A DNA stretch of 64,000 nt from MED-G105 sp038522945. Lineage in GTDB: Bacteria > Pseudomonadota > Alphaproteobacteria > Caulobacterales > Parvularculaceae. Positions 7,406 through 15,529 of this stretch are shown here, in pieces. The translations under genes and the position numbers were made by a program. The first letter of the stretch is position 1. Each line of letters begins with the position of its first letter. The notes beneath the pieces were generated by a model. The model worked only from the letters and a program-made list of their open reading frames with translations, searched no databases and was not told the DNA's origin. The DNA lies in contig JBCBJV010000012.1 in NCBI GenBank assembly GCA_038522945.1, positions 36,423 through 100,422 of the forward strand, written 5' to 3'.

Positions 7406-8206
7406 ATGAAAATTACCACCTGGAACATTAATTCAGTCCGCCTACGCATTGATGGCGTTGTGTCATTTCTGAATGATGAGGCGCCTGACGTTCTTTGTCT
7501 TCAGGAAATCAAGTGCCACAATGACCAGTTTCCGACAAAGAAATTTGCGGACGCCGGGTATGTGCATCAGGCGGTGCATGGCCAAGGTGGTCACCATGGC
7601 GTCGCGACGGTCTCAAAAATCCCGTTTACAAAACCGGAGCGCCTTCAGTTTTGTGGAAAGGAAGATGCCCGGCATGTGGCGGTGACATTGCCGGGAGGAA
7701 TACGCATCCATAACTTTTATGTTCCTGCCGGCGGAGATGAGCCAGATCCGAAGGCGAATGAAAAATTCGCCCACAAACTTTCATTCCTAAGTGAGATGCA
7801 GGACCGGTTCGGGGACCAGGGGCGGAAGAAAACGGTCCTTGTCGGTGATTTCAATGTGGCCCCCCATGAGCACGATGTCTGGTCCCACAAGCAGCTCCTA
7901 AAGGTGGTCTCGCACACCCCCGTCGAAACGGACAGCCTGAACGCCCTGGCAACAAAGGGAAAATGGATCGATGTAGCGCGCGATCTTATCCCGGAGCCGG
8001 AAAAGCTCTATACTTGGTGGTCCTATCGGGCGCGTGACTGGCGGGCCTCAAACCGCGGACGACGGCTTGACCATATCTGGGTGAGCCCTGCCTTAAAAAA
8101 GGCAGCGACCGCAAAAGGCCGCGGGGCTTTTCAAATTCATGATGACTGCCGCAGCTGGGAAAAACCATCCGACCACGCACCTGTCTCTTTGACACTTTCG
8201 TTTTAG
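7406..8206 (+). CDS. xthA: exodeoxyribonuclease III
   Basis: Class II AP endonuclease/3'-5' exonuclease of base-excision repair. The 266-aa protein starts MKITTWNINSVRLR and shows the endonuclease/exonuclease/phosphatase-fold landmarks: N-terminal metal Asn (WNINS), LCLQEIKC with the metal Glu, VLVGDFNVAP with the catalytic Asp-x-Asn, YTWWSYRARDW, RRLDHIWVS and the C-terminal SDHAPV with the catalytic Asp-His pair. All catalytic residues are present and length is normal. It is divergent from the TSUP permease and convergent with the PLP enzyme (15 bp apart). Confidence 0.95.
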   Translation: MKITTWNINSVRLRIDGVVSFLNDEAPDVLCLQEIKCHNDQFPTKKFADAGYVHQAVHGQGGHHGVATVSKIPFTKPERLQFCGKEDARHVAVTLPGGIRIHNFYVPAGGDEPDPKANEKFAHKLSFLSEMQDRFGDQGRKKTVLVGDFNVAPHEHDVWSHKQLLKVVSHTPVETDSLNALATKGKWIDVARDLIPEPEKLYTWWSYRARDWRASNRGRRLDHIWVSPALKKAATAKGRGAFQIHDDCRSWEKPSDHAPVSLTLSF

Positions 8207-8221
8207 GGTAGCTGTGCCTGT

Positions 8222-9340
8222 TCAAACTGGGCAGCAGGACTTCAAAGTCTCCAGCAACCCTTTCAGATCGTTTTCGTCATTGTAGACATGAAATGACAGT
8301 CGAACAGCGCCGGTTCTCATATCGTGGGCAATGCCTTTCTGGCTCAGGGCTTTACTGAATGCTTCCGGATTGTCCGGTTTGATTAGCACTGCCGATCCTC
8401 GTTCGCCGGGCTTCACGTGGCTGGCCAACACTGACGGCGGCAAGTCAGCAACCAGCTGATCGATAAGTGACTGAGCGTAGGTTTCGATGGCCTGAATGCC
8501 GATGTCTAAAAGGGTGGCGATGCCGTTTGCCGCAAAAGCAAATGGCACAACAGAAGGCGTTCCTCCCATAAATCGCGCGGCGCCGTCTGCGTACGAAAAT
8601 GTCTCGATATCGTAATTGAATGGCGTGGCGCTCGAGAACCAGCCGACATCGATGGGATGGTTATCGGAGGCTGCCTCTGGGTTTGCCCACAACCAGGCGG
8701 CCCCGGGCCCACCGCATAGATACTTCACAGACGTCCCGATGATGTAGTCCGCCCGGAAATCATTTACATCAATGTCGACGACCCCAGCTGACTGGGCCAC
8801 GTCGATAATCGTTTTGATGCCGCGCTTGCGGGCCAGAGCGGTAATCTCAGGGACAGGTGTGCGCACGCCACGATTTGAAAAAACATGGGTCACATGAACA
8901 AGATGAACGCTTTCATCCAGCTCTTTCTCCCAGAACGCCGGGTCGGCCAGATGAGCGCCGCCTTCTATAAACCGCAGCTCCAGACCGAACCTTTGGGCTT
9001 GTGCCAGCACATAGCCGATGGTCGGAAAATCCTCCCGGCACAGAAGGACGGTATTGCGTCCCGGTTCTTTTGGCAGCCCAAACAGGATTTTGGTGAGCGC
9101 GGCGGAAACGCTCGGTTGCGGGCAAATGTCTTGTGGCTCAGCCCCCAGGAGAGTGGCGAGCTTGGCTCTGAACAGGTCGAGCGTCTCGCTCCATGTAGTC
9201 CAGACGTCGCTTGCGCCTGCCGCCCAACGCGCACTGAAGCCCGTGTGCAAGGCGTCCATTGAGGATATCGGCTGAAGCCCCACCGAATGAGACAAAAAAT
9301 AAGGGGTCTGCGGGCAGTGAAAGCGGTCGCTGAGGCGCAT
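8222..9340 (-). CDS. PLP-dependent class V aminotransferase-fold enzyme (kynureninase-like)
   Basis: A 372-aa fold-type I PLP enzyme. The PLP lysine lies in GTSVKYLCGGPG (about residues 208-219), and the pyridine-nitrogen Asp is in IIDVAQSAGVVDID (about 182-195). The start (YFLSHSVGLQP) and GGTPSVVPF near residue 264 resemble the kynureninase/cysteine desulfurase subgroup. Kynureninase itself would hydrolyse kynurenine to anthranilate; with no kynurenine-pathway neighbours this assignment is only approximate. The start at 9340 is upstream of MRLSDRFHCPQ. It is divergent from the RNA methyltransferase. Confidence 0.8.
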   Translation of the reverse strand: MRLSDRFHCPQTPYFLSHSVGLQPISSMDALHTGFSARWAAGASDVWTTWSETLDLFRAKLATLLGAEPQDICPQPSVSAALTKILFGLPKEPGRNTVLLCREDFPTIGYVLAQAQRFGLELRFIEGGAHLADPAFWEKELDESVHLVHVTHVFSNRGVRTPVPEITALARKRGIKTIIDVAQSAGVVDIDVNDFRADYIIGTSVKYLCGGPGAAWLWANPEAASDNHPIDVGWFSSATPFNYDIETFSYADGAARFMGGTPSVVPFAFAANGIATLLDIGIQAIETYAQSLIDQLVADLPPSVLASHVKPGERGSAVLIKPDNPEAFSKALSQKGIAHDMRTGAVRLSFHVYNDENDLKGLLETLKSCCPV

Positions 9341-9453
9341 GCTTATTGGTCCTTCGCGGTAGAGTTCCGACCGCCATGATACTTTCCACCAGAGCTAATG
9401 TCGCCTATAGCGCAAGGCTCGAAATCACTTTCTGTGAAAGAGCAAAAGGTACC

Positions 9454-9972
9454 ATGCGCGGCTATTTCGGCATCGGGTCAGAGCGGATCTCAAAGGCCAT
9501 GAATCTCGGGGCGGTCATGCGTACCGGGCATGCGTTCGGTGCCAGTTTTCTATTTACCGTCGGTATGCGACACAGGACGAAAGAGGCGTTTCAGTCCGAT
9601 ACCTCCCATGCCGAACAGCATGTTCCGCTCTATAACTGGGCTTGCGTTGATGATATCGCGCTGCCCAAGTCTTGCGCGCTTGTAGGGGTGGAGCTTGATT
9701 CCGAGGCGACGGAACTTCCACGGTTTCGCCATCCTCTTCAGGCAGCTTACTTCCTGGGGCCGGAAAAGGGCAATCTTTCCGACGCGGCCAAGGATAGATG
9801 CGACCACCTCGTCGTTATACCGACTAAGTTCTGCGTGAATCTCTCCATCGCAGCGGCGATCATCATGTATGACAGGGCATTAGCCCTGGGTGGATACCCC
9901 GATCGATGGTCTGCGGACGAAGCAAAGCGGCCACCGGCTATGCGCGACTTACTTGGTCCAGTGCTGGATTGA
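9454..9972 (+). CDS. TrmH/SpoU-family RNA methyltransferase
   Basis: A 172-aa SPOUT-fold RNA 2'-O-methyltransferase. It begins MRGYFGIGSERISKAMNLGA and has the three family motifs: NLGAVMRTGHAFGAS (motif 1), YFLGPEKGNLS (motif 2) and the SAM-knot segment VVIPTKFCVNLSIAAAIIMYD (motif 3). Start ATG 9454 has AAAAGG just upstream; a longer in-frame extension is not conserved-looking. The target RNA is unknown, since SpoU members act on different tRNA or rRNA positions. The gene stands alone and ends before a bidirectional terminator shared with the MarR gene. Confidence 0.88.
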   Translation: MRGYFGIGSERISKAMNLGAVMRTGHAFGASFLFTVGMRHRTKEAFQSDTSHAEQHVPLYNWACVDDIALPKSCALVGVELDSEATELPRFRHPLQAAYFLGPEKGNLSDAAKDRCDHLVVIPTKFCVNLSIAAAIIMYDRALALGGYPDRWSADEAKRPPAMRDLLGPVLD

Positions 9973-9996
9973 GTTGCTAAGCATTTGTTTTGAAAT

Positions 9997-10036
9997 AAAA
10001 AAACCCCTCGAGGCCTCAGAAGCCACGAGGGGTTTT
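9997..10036. terminator. bidirectional intrinsic terminator
   Basis: A run of A residues, stem AACCCCTCG (10002-10010) with CGAGGGGTT (10026-10034), an inner GGC/GCC pairing (10012-10014 with 10022-10024) and T residues after it. It lies between two convergent genes, so it can terminate both the RNA methyltransferase and the MarR gene. Confidence 0.88.
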
Positions 10037-10053
10037 CTTGTCAGATCAGGTGT

Positions 10054-10575
10054 TTAGCGCTTTTTGCGCTTCGTTGTTTTGCGCTTGGCTTTCTTCGCAG
10101 GTGCTTTTTTGGTCGCGCGTTTTTTCGGCGCGGCCGTCTCTGCATCCATTTTATCCAGCGCGTCGGCGTAGGCGGACAGTGCTTTCATGAATGCGGCCTG
10201 CTGCGTTTTTGGCAGAACAGCCATGGCTGCTTTTTCCGCTTTGTCGACCTTGTTCAGAGCCCCTTGAAGCATCCGTTTGCCGGCCGCTGTGATGCTGACA
10301 GCATTCGCCCGCGCGTCTTCTTTGGTGCGCGAACGGGACAGAAGGCCTTTATTGATCATCCGTGCGATCATGTCCGCCAAAGTTGAGCGGTCGATACCCG
10401 TTGCCCGCACCAAATCAGTTTGGCTCAAGCCAGGATTTGCGGCAACCGTGTGCAGAACTTCGAATTGACGAGGCGTTGGCCCAGATGAGCCAACTTCTTT
10501 TGAGTAAAGATCGTGCGCGTACTGCTGGGCCCGGCGGAGCAGGTGACCAGGTGATTTTTTGAGGTCGTATGCCAT
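10054..10575 (-). CDS. MarR-family regulator with histone H1-like lysine-rich tail
   Basis: A 173-aa protein. Residues 1-140 are a MarR winged-helix domain: PTPRQFEVLHTVAANPGLSQ (helices 2-3), TDLVRATGIDRSTLADMIARM (recognition helix region), GLLSRSRTKEDARANAVSIT (wing) and a long dimerisation helix. Residues 150-173 are a lysine-rich tail (APKKRATKKAPAKKAKRK and on), very like the C-terminal tails of histone H1-like proteins and not usual in MarR proteins. The tail suggests extra non-specific DNA binding or compaction; this is inference. The ATG at 10575 follows a GGAGAAAT-type ribosome site. The divergent intergenic region carries inverted repeats that may be operators. Confidence 0.85.
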   Translation of the reverse strand: MAYDLKKSPGHLLRRAQQYAHDLYSKEVGSSGPTPRQFEVLHTVAANPGLSQTDLVRATGIDRSTLADMIARMINKGLLSRSRTKEDARANAVSITAAGKRMLQGALNKVDKAEKAAMAVLPKTQQAAFMKALSAYADALDKMDAETAAPKKRATKKAPAKKAKRKTTKRKKR

Positions 10576-10730
10576 ATGAGATTTCTCCGTTTCTCTACCC
10601 CTCGTTTGGTGCGGGGGCTTGCTCTAGAGCTTCAGGCCGGATGACACTTTCATCCGCACCCGATGTGAGTGGTTTGGACTCGGTCTGTTAATAAAGTATT
10701 GCACCTAGATTACCTTCAGTAAAAATGCAA

Positions 10731-10784
10731 CACCTGCTGATTATCAGACTGCACCGGATTAGCACGGAATATCAGCAGACGGTG
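10731..10784. promoter_or_regulatory. imperfect inverted repeat in the marR/NUDIX divergent region
   Basis: CACCTGCTGATTAT at 10731-10744 is mirrored by ATATCAGCAGACGGTG at 10769-10784; the core CTGCTGAT/ATCAGCAG (10734-10741 and 10771-10778) is perfect. A second pair, TTGCA and TGCAA, flanks the bases just to the left (near 10699 and 10725). It may be an operator for the MarR protein or a transcript structure upstream of the NUDIX gene. Nothing else recognisable lies in the 262-bp region. Confidence 0.35.
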
Positions 10785-10837
10785 CGCCGGGATTGAATCT
10801 GGGTACGTTTGGTATGGGTGCTGAAGGGCAAAACCAT

Positions 10838-11389
10838 ATGACGGAGAAAGAAAAGAGCATGGTTGATCCCTCGTTTGAGCCGGATTTTCGGCAAATCATT
10901 CCCGAAGGGGACGATCGGGAGCGCTCTGTGTGCGGCCATTGTGGCTTTGTCGACTATCAGAACCCGAAAATCGTCGTCGGCTCCGTGGTAACATTTGAAG
11001 AGCAAGTCGTGCTGTGTCGACGGGCGATTGAACCGCGTAAAGGCTATTGGACATTGCCTGCGGGCTATCTTGAGCTTGGTGAAAGTGTTGAGGAGGGGGC
11101 TATCCGTGAAGCCTGGGAAGAAGCGCGGGCCCAGATCAAGATTGACCGTGTGCTGGCGATCTACTCAGTTCCGCGAATTTCACAAGTTCAGGTTATGTTC
11201 CGCGCTCGTCTCTTAGACGAGGCTATCTCCGCAGGCCCGGAGAGCGAAGAAGTGATGCTTTGTTCGTTTGAAGATGTTCCTTGGCCGGAGATCGCCTTCC
11301 CAAGCGCCGGCTGGGCGCTCCGTCAATGGCATGAAACGCGTCATGCGGAGACTTTTGCGCCCTTCGCAAACCCTGTAGATGGGCTATAG
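10838..11389 (+). CDS. NUDIX hydrolase with N-terminal zinc-ribbon motif
   Basis: A 183-aa enzyme expected to hydrolyse a nucleoside diphosphate linked to some moiety X. The NUDIX box is complete: GYLELGESVEEGAIREAWEE with G, E, R-E-x-x-E-E in place. In front of it a CGHCGFVDYQNPK segment (about residues 33-45) resembles the zinc-ribbon edge of NudC/ADP-ribose-type NUDIX proteins. Start ATG 10838 is used; another ATG seven codons later is also possible. The substrate cannot be told. It is transcribed divergently from the MarR regulator and is convergent with yciB. Confidence 0.88.
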   Translation: MTEKEKSMVDPSFEPDFRQIIPEGDDRERSVCGHCGFVDYQNPKIVVGSVVTFEEQVVLCRRAIEPRKGYWTLPAGYLELGESVEEGAIREAWEEARAQIKIDRVLAIYSVPRISQVQVMFRARLLDEAISAGPESEEVMLCSFEDVPWPEIAFPSAGWALRQWHETRHAETFAPFANPVDGL

Positions 11390-11452
11390 ACGCAAGGACG
11401 AGTTGTCTTCTCTCGTCTGCGGGGCTGTCAAGCTAGTCTCATTTAGTTCTTC

Positions 11453-12142
11453 TCAGTTGGTGCCATGGAGATCTGGCTCCGGGTCTTTTTCGGTGACAAT
11501 GTGTTTTGCCAGAAATGGTCCTTGCAGCGCGGCAAAAAGAATATTGATCCCGGTGAAGCCGAAGAGTTTTAGCTGCACCCAGATCGCCTCGCCAGCGCAT
11601 GTAGTCGCCGTTGTAATATCACAGTCGCGCATGAGCCACCGCCAGATCACTTCGTGAGAAACAGCAAGCACTGCGAAGAAGACTGCATATCGCCGTGTTA
11701 GGGTCACCCATGCTTTGTCGGGAAGGGTAAGGGCGCCGTCAAAAGCGGCTTTCAAAAGGTTTCGACCGGACATAAGCCCGCCAGATAGCGTCACGGCAAA
11801 TAGTCCGTAGGCAATGGTGGGTTTCATATAGAAGAATGTCTTGTCTTTGAATACGAGTGTCAGCGTGCCGAGGATTCCAACCACGACAAAGCTAATGAGC
11901 AGCATCGGCGCAACGCGGCGTTCCCGCCAGACGCTGTAGACAAAGGCGAGGGCAAATGAAGGCATAAAGCCTGCAATGGCTGCGTAGAGTTCCTCACCCT
12001 CATCTATCTGAAAGGGTTCCGGCAGGCTTCCTGTGAGCTTCCGACCGAAGAAATAAAGGACAAAAAAGACCAGCAGTGGGCCATAGTCGACTGCTGCTTT
12101 AGCCGAGCCAGACAGTCGGTTCGACGCGCTCGTATCGCTCAT
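11453..12142 (-). CDS. yciB: septation-protein/intracellular-membrane protein YciB (IspZ family)
   Basis: A 229-aa polytopic inner-membrane protein with about six hydrophobic segments. Family marks: DYGPLLVFFVLYF near the N terminus, FKDKTFFYMKPTIAYGLFA in the middle, and SHEVIWRW followed by a W-x-x-LKLFGFT segment late in the protein. YciB (formerly IspA/IspZ) affects septation and envelope integrity. Its start overlaps the ftsY stop by the ATGA tetranucleotide (12139-12142), so the two are translationally coupled. The middle loop carries a two-cysteine insertion (DCDITTATTC) seen in alphaproteobacterial versions. Confidence 0.9.
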   Translation of the reverse strand: MSDTSASNRLSGSAKAAVDYGPLLVFFVLYFFGRKLTGSLPEPFQIDEGEELYAAIAGFMPSFALAFVYSVWRERRVAPMLLISFVVVGILGTLTLVFKDKTFFYMKPTIAYGLFAVTLSGGLMSGRNLLKAAFDGALTLPDKAWVTLTRRYAVFFAVLAVSHEVIWRWLMRDCDITTATTCAGEAIWVQLKLFGFTGINILFAALQGPFLAKHIVTEKDPEPDLHGTN

Positions 12143-13458
12143 GATGTGCTTTCCTTGATGGCGGTAACGCCCGTCAAGGCCCGGCCGAAGGCGTCCGCGC
12201 GGAAAGGCTGAAGGTCGTCGACGCTTTCTCCAACCCCCACATAATGAATCGGGAGCTTGAACTTCTCACCCAGAGCGACCAAGACACCGCCTCGTGCAGT
12301 CCCGTCTAGTTTTGTCATCACAAGGCCCGTGACTTGGGCAATTTCCTGGAACACCTGTGCCTGGGCTATAGCATTTTGGCCGACGGTCGCGTCGAGAACG
12401 AGGAGTGTGTGGTGGGGCGCTGTCTCGTCGATTTTCTTGACGACACGGACAATCTTGGCAAGTTCATCCATCAATTCGGCGCGGTTTTGAAGACGCCCTG
12501 CGGTATCAATCAAGAGCACGTCGACGTTTTGTTCTTTGGCTGTCTTGACGGCATCAAATGCAAGCCCTGCTGCATCAGCGCCGATATCCCGCGCAACGAC
12601 TTCCGTACCCGTGCGGTCGCCCCAAGCTTTTAACTGTTCAACTGCCGCGGCCCGGAACGTATCCCCCGCCGCCAGCATGACGCTCATGCCTTGCCTCTTG
12701 TAAGCTGCGGCGAGCTTGCCGATGGTTGTTGTTTTTCCGGCACCATTTACGCCAGTCATCAAGATCACATGGGGTTTGTGGGTTTTGTCGATCTCCAGGG
12801 GCGCTTCCAAGGGCTCTAAGGTCTCCGCAACGATTTCGGCGAGAGCGATTTTGACTTCCGCATCGGTGACTTCTTTATCAAATCGGTCGTTGGCAAGCTT
12901 TGTCGTGACCTGGCTCGCGATTGAAACGCCAAGATCAGCCGTAATCAGAAGATCTTCGAGCTCTTCAAGAGTTTCATCGTCCAGCTTACGCTTTGTGAAG
13001 ATCGATGTGACGCCTTCGGATAGCTTCGTTGAACTGCGCGAGAGACCATTTCGAAGGCGAGATAGCCATCCGGATTTCTTGGGTTCGGCGTCATCCTGTG
13101 TCGGTGGGTTGGGGGGGGCTTCGCTCTCAACAACAGGTGTTTCGCTTTCCAAGCGCTCCTGAAAATCGGTATCTGGCAAAGGTGCCTCAGCTTCATGTGG
13201 GGTACCTTGTGGCAGCGCTTCAGGCGCCTTTACATCCATCGTTGGGGGTTCGGACACCGGAATGGACCGCGCTTCCTCCACCTCTCGTGCTGTTGCTTCC
13301 TGCGCTACGTTTGGATCGTCAGCAGCCAGCAGATTGGCGTCCGCAGCCTGATCTTCACCAGGCTGACGGCCTTCTAGATCCTCAGCCTGTGGACTGTCTT
13401 CAGGCGGTGTATCGTCTTTTTTGCGCCCAAACAGGCCTTTTAGAAAATTTTTGGCCAT
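12139..13458 (-). CDS. ftsY: signal recognition particle receptor FtsY
   Basis: SRP receptor GTPase that docks ribosome-SRP complexes at the inner membrane. The first 130 residues are an acidic Ala/Glu/Pro-rich A-domain; the NG domain follows with P-loop GVNGAGKTTTIGKLA, DTFRAAAVEQL, the G3 motif DTAGRLQN, TKLDGTARGG (G4) and the closing GVGESVDDLQPF. Length 439 aa. It is transcribed as ftsY-yciB with a 4-bp overlap and is divergent from the histone-like gene (86-bp gap). In many alphaproteobacteria dapF-mtaB-ftsY-yciB are contiguous; here a histone H1-like gene is inserted between mtaB and ftsY. Confidence 0.96.
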   Translation of the reverse strand: MAKNFLKGLFGRKKDDTPPEDSPQAEDLEGRQPGEDQAADANLLAADDPNVAQEATAREVEEARSIPVSEPPTMDVKAPEALPQGTPHEAEAPLPDTDFQERLESETPVVESEAPPNPPTQDDAEPKKSGWLSRLRNGLSRSSTKLSEGVTSIFTKRKLDDETLEELEDLLITADLGVSIASQVTTKLANDRFDKEVTDAEVKIALAEIVAETLEPLEAPLEIDKTHKPHVILMTGVNGAGKTTTIGKLAAAYKRQGMSVMLAAGDTFRAAAVEQLKAWGDRTGTEVVARDIGADAAGLAFDAVKTAKEQNVDVLLIDTAGRLQNRAELMDELAKIVRVVKKIDETAPHHTLLVLDATVGQNAIAQAQVFQEIAQVTGLVMTKLDGTARGGVLVALGEKFKLPIHYVGVGESVDDLQPFRADAFGRALTGVTAIKESTS

Positions 13459-13544
13459 TGTTAATTGCCTCCTGAGAAGATCGTCCCGCAGTCAGTAGCT
13501 ACCTGCACGTTGGCCAAGGTCAGCGAAATACATGGAGAGAGAAA

Positions 13545-14015
13545 ATGGCGATCGCCAAGAAAACCAAAACGTCGGCCACAAAGGCCAAAAAACCTGCAGC
13601 CCGTAAGACCACGGCTCGCAAAAAGTCCACCAAAACGTCCACTGCGCGCAAGACGACCGCTCGTAAGTCGCCGGTTCGTAAGGCGACATCGGGGAAAGCA
13701 ACAACGCGTAAGGCATCCACGACGACCGCAACCAAGCGTCGTACGGTGAAAAAAGCAACGGCAACGACCGCGCGCAAAACAGCTAAGACATCGACCGCTG
13801 CCAAAAAGAAGGTGACGGCTAAAGTTGCGAAGAAGCCTGTTGCCAAAAAAGCGGCCAAGAAAACCACGACTAAGAAAACGGCCAAGGTGATCAAGTTCCC
13901 AACCGCAAAAAAGGCGGTCGCGAAGAAAGTCACAGCAAAGAAAGCAAAACCGGCAACCCGCGCTAAAGCTGGCAAGAAGCCAGTTCGTCGGGTAGCAAAG
14001 CGTAGAGCTGCGTAA
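13545..14015 (+). CDS. histone H1-like Lys/Ala-rich DNA-binding protein
   Basis: A 156-aa protein made almost entirely of Lys, Ala, Thr, Arg, Val and Pro, with repeated KKA/KKT/ARKTTARK-type units and the sequence AKVIKFPTAKKA near residue 115. It has no hydrophobic core and resembles eukaryotic H1 tails and bacterial H1-like proteins (HctB/AlgP type), which bind and bend DNA without sequence preference. Start ATG 13545 follows GGAGAGA. Strong use of AAG/AAA and GCN codons explains the long overlapping frames on the opposite strand. It is divergent from ftsY and convergent with mtaB. Confidence 0.85.
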   Translation: MAIAKKTKTSATKAKKPAARKTTARKKSTKTSTARKTTARKSPVRKATSGKATTRKASTTTATKRRTVKKATATTARKTAKTSTAAKKKVTAKVAKKPVAKKAAKKTTTKKTAKVIKFPTAKKAVAKKVTAKKAKPATRAKAGKKPVRRVAKRRAA

Positions 14016-14129
14016 CGCGATACCCACGACAGAGACGTCGCCGGCTCGCCTTCACTGGTGGGTCGAAATGCGGGCTCAGGCAATGCAATCGCCCAGCCGG
14101 GAGATGTGGTTGTCTGGGCCCTCATTTTA

Positions 14130-15425
14130 TCAGCCGATACTGCCCGTGAGCAGTTGTCCGTCCCGCCCTTCGACTTTCACTCTGACAATGTCGCCGCGCA
14201 CAACAGGTTCGGTGATTTTAACGACGGCATAGTTTCCAAGACGGACAGAGTTCCCGCTCTCACAAACGCCATCTGATGTCCGACCAACCTGGGTGTCTAG
14301 AAATGACTTGAAAGCTTCAGCACCTGCAGCCCTTAAGGTGGATGCTCGCTCTTTGATGAGGTTGCCATTCACCTGCGGCATGCGGGCGGCAGGGGTTCCC
14401 TCTCGCGGCGAAAACGGAAAAACATGAAGGTGGGTGAGGTGCGCTTCTTCGATGAGGCGCAGTGAATTTTCAAACATCTCGTCGGTTTCCGTGGGGAAGC
14501 CGGCAATTATGTCTGCCCCAAACGCGATCTCAGGCCTTGCTGCTTTTAGTCGATCGCATAGCGTAATGATGCCCTCACGGGTGTGGCGGCGCTTCATCCG
14601 CTTCAGGATCATGTCATCGCCTGATTGCACTGACAGGTGAATGTGAGGAGCAATAATCTGATTGTCAGATATCAGGGCAGCGAGCGTTGGATCGATCTCC
14701 GCGCCGTCAATGGACGAGAGGCGCAAGCGGAAGAGGCCTTTGGTCTGAGTCAGGATCGAATTGATCAGCGCACCAAGCGGGGGCTGTCCGTCCAGGTCCT
14801 CTCCCCACGACGTAATATCAACGCCGGTAACAACCAGTTCTTTATGCCCGTTGTCCACGAGTCGCTGGGCTTGTTCGCAGACTTCGTCGATCTTTGCAGA
14901 CCGGGCGTTCCCACGTCCGTAGGGAATAATACAGAACGTGCATCGGTGATTGCATCCGTTTTGTACTTGCAAAAACCCGCGTGTCTTCTCGCCGTAGCCA
15001 TCAATCAGGTGGCCGACGGTTTGTCGCACGCTCATGATGTCGTTTACCCGGACGCGTGTATCCGTTGAGGTCTCAATGTCAGCTATTTCGTTCCAGCTTT
15101 CAGGTTTGAGTTTTTCGTCATTGCCGAGGACCGCGTCTACCTCGGGCATAGCTGCGAACTGGTCCGCATCGATTTGTGCCGCGCATCCTGTCACGATGAT
15201 TTTCGCAGTCGGCTCGGCTCGCCGAGTGCGCCTGATGGCTTGACGGGTCTGCCTCACGGCTTCGTTAGTTACCGCGCAGCTGTTGATGACGACTGCATCG
15301 TGCAATCCTGCCGCCGAAGCTAATTCGGTGATTGCCTCGCCCTCAGCAATATTGAGCCGACAGCCCATCGAAGTGACGGCGGGTCGGAGTTTGCTTTCTT
15401 GGGAAGGTAAAATGCCATTTGCCAT
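14130..15425 (-). CDS. mtaB: tRNA t6A37 methylthiotransferase MtaB
   Basis: Radical-SAM enzyme of the MiaB family that adds a methylthio group to N6-threonylcarbamoyladenosine at tRNA position 37. The N-terminal UPF0004 domain carries three cluster cysteines (SMGCRLN, INSCAVT, VTGCAAQ); the radical-SAM motif is CNHRCTFC, followed by a C-terminal TRAM domain (last 60 residues). 431 aa, normal for the family. Start ATG 15425 (MANGILPSQES). Its usual neighbours dapF and ftsY are separated from it here by 21 kb and by the histone-like gene respectively. Confidence 0.93.
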   Translation of the reverse strand: MANGILPSQESKLRPAVTSMGCRLNIAEGEAITELASAAGLHDAVVINSCAVTNEAVRQTRQAIRRTRRAEPTAKIIVTGCAAQIDADQFAAMPEVDAVLGNDEKLKPESWNEIADIETSTDTRVRVNDIMSVRQTVGHLIDGYGEKTRGFLQVQNGCNHRCTFCIIPYGRGNARSAKIDEVCEQAQRLVDNGHKELVVTGVDITSWGEDLDGQPPLGALINSILTQTKGLFRLRLSSIDGAEIDPTLAALISDNQIIAPHIHLSVQSGDDMILKRMKRRHTREGIITLCDRLKAARPEIAFGADIIAGFPTETDEMFENSLRLIEEAHLTHLHVFPFSPREGTPAARMPQVNGNLIKERASTLRAAGAEAFKSFLDTQVGRTSDGVCESGNSVRLGNYAVVKITEPVVRGDIVRVKVEGRDGQLLTGSIG

Positions 15426-15529
15426 CGCTCGCTATCTAGGGATGCAATGGCGGAATGTCGATGTCCCATTGGTTAGAGCTTTCGCGAGTCCCAATTCCGC
15501 GAGCCTTTACCCCCCAACCAAGCCACCAA

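Noticed and set aside
13461..14027. Cys/Arg/Phe-rich minus-strand frame of 188 codons and a 201-codon Ala/Val/Phe-rich one
   Set aside because: Both are mirror frames of the Lys/Ala/Thr codon repeats of the histone-like gene; their composition is that expected from its antisense.
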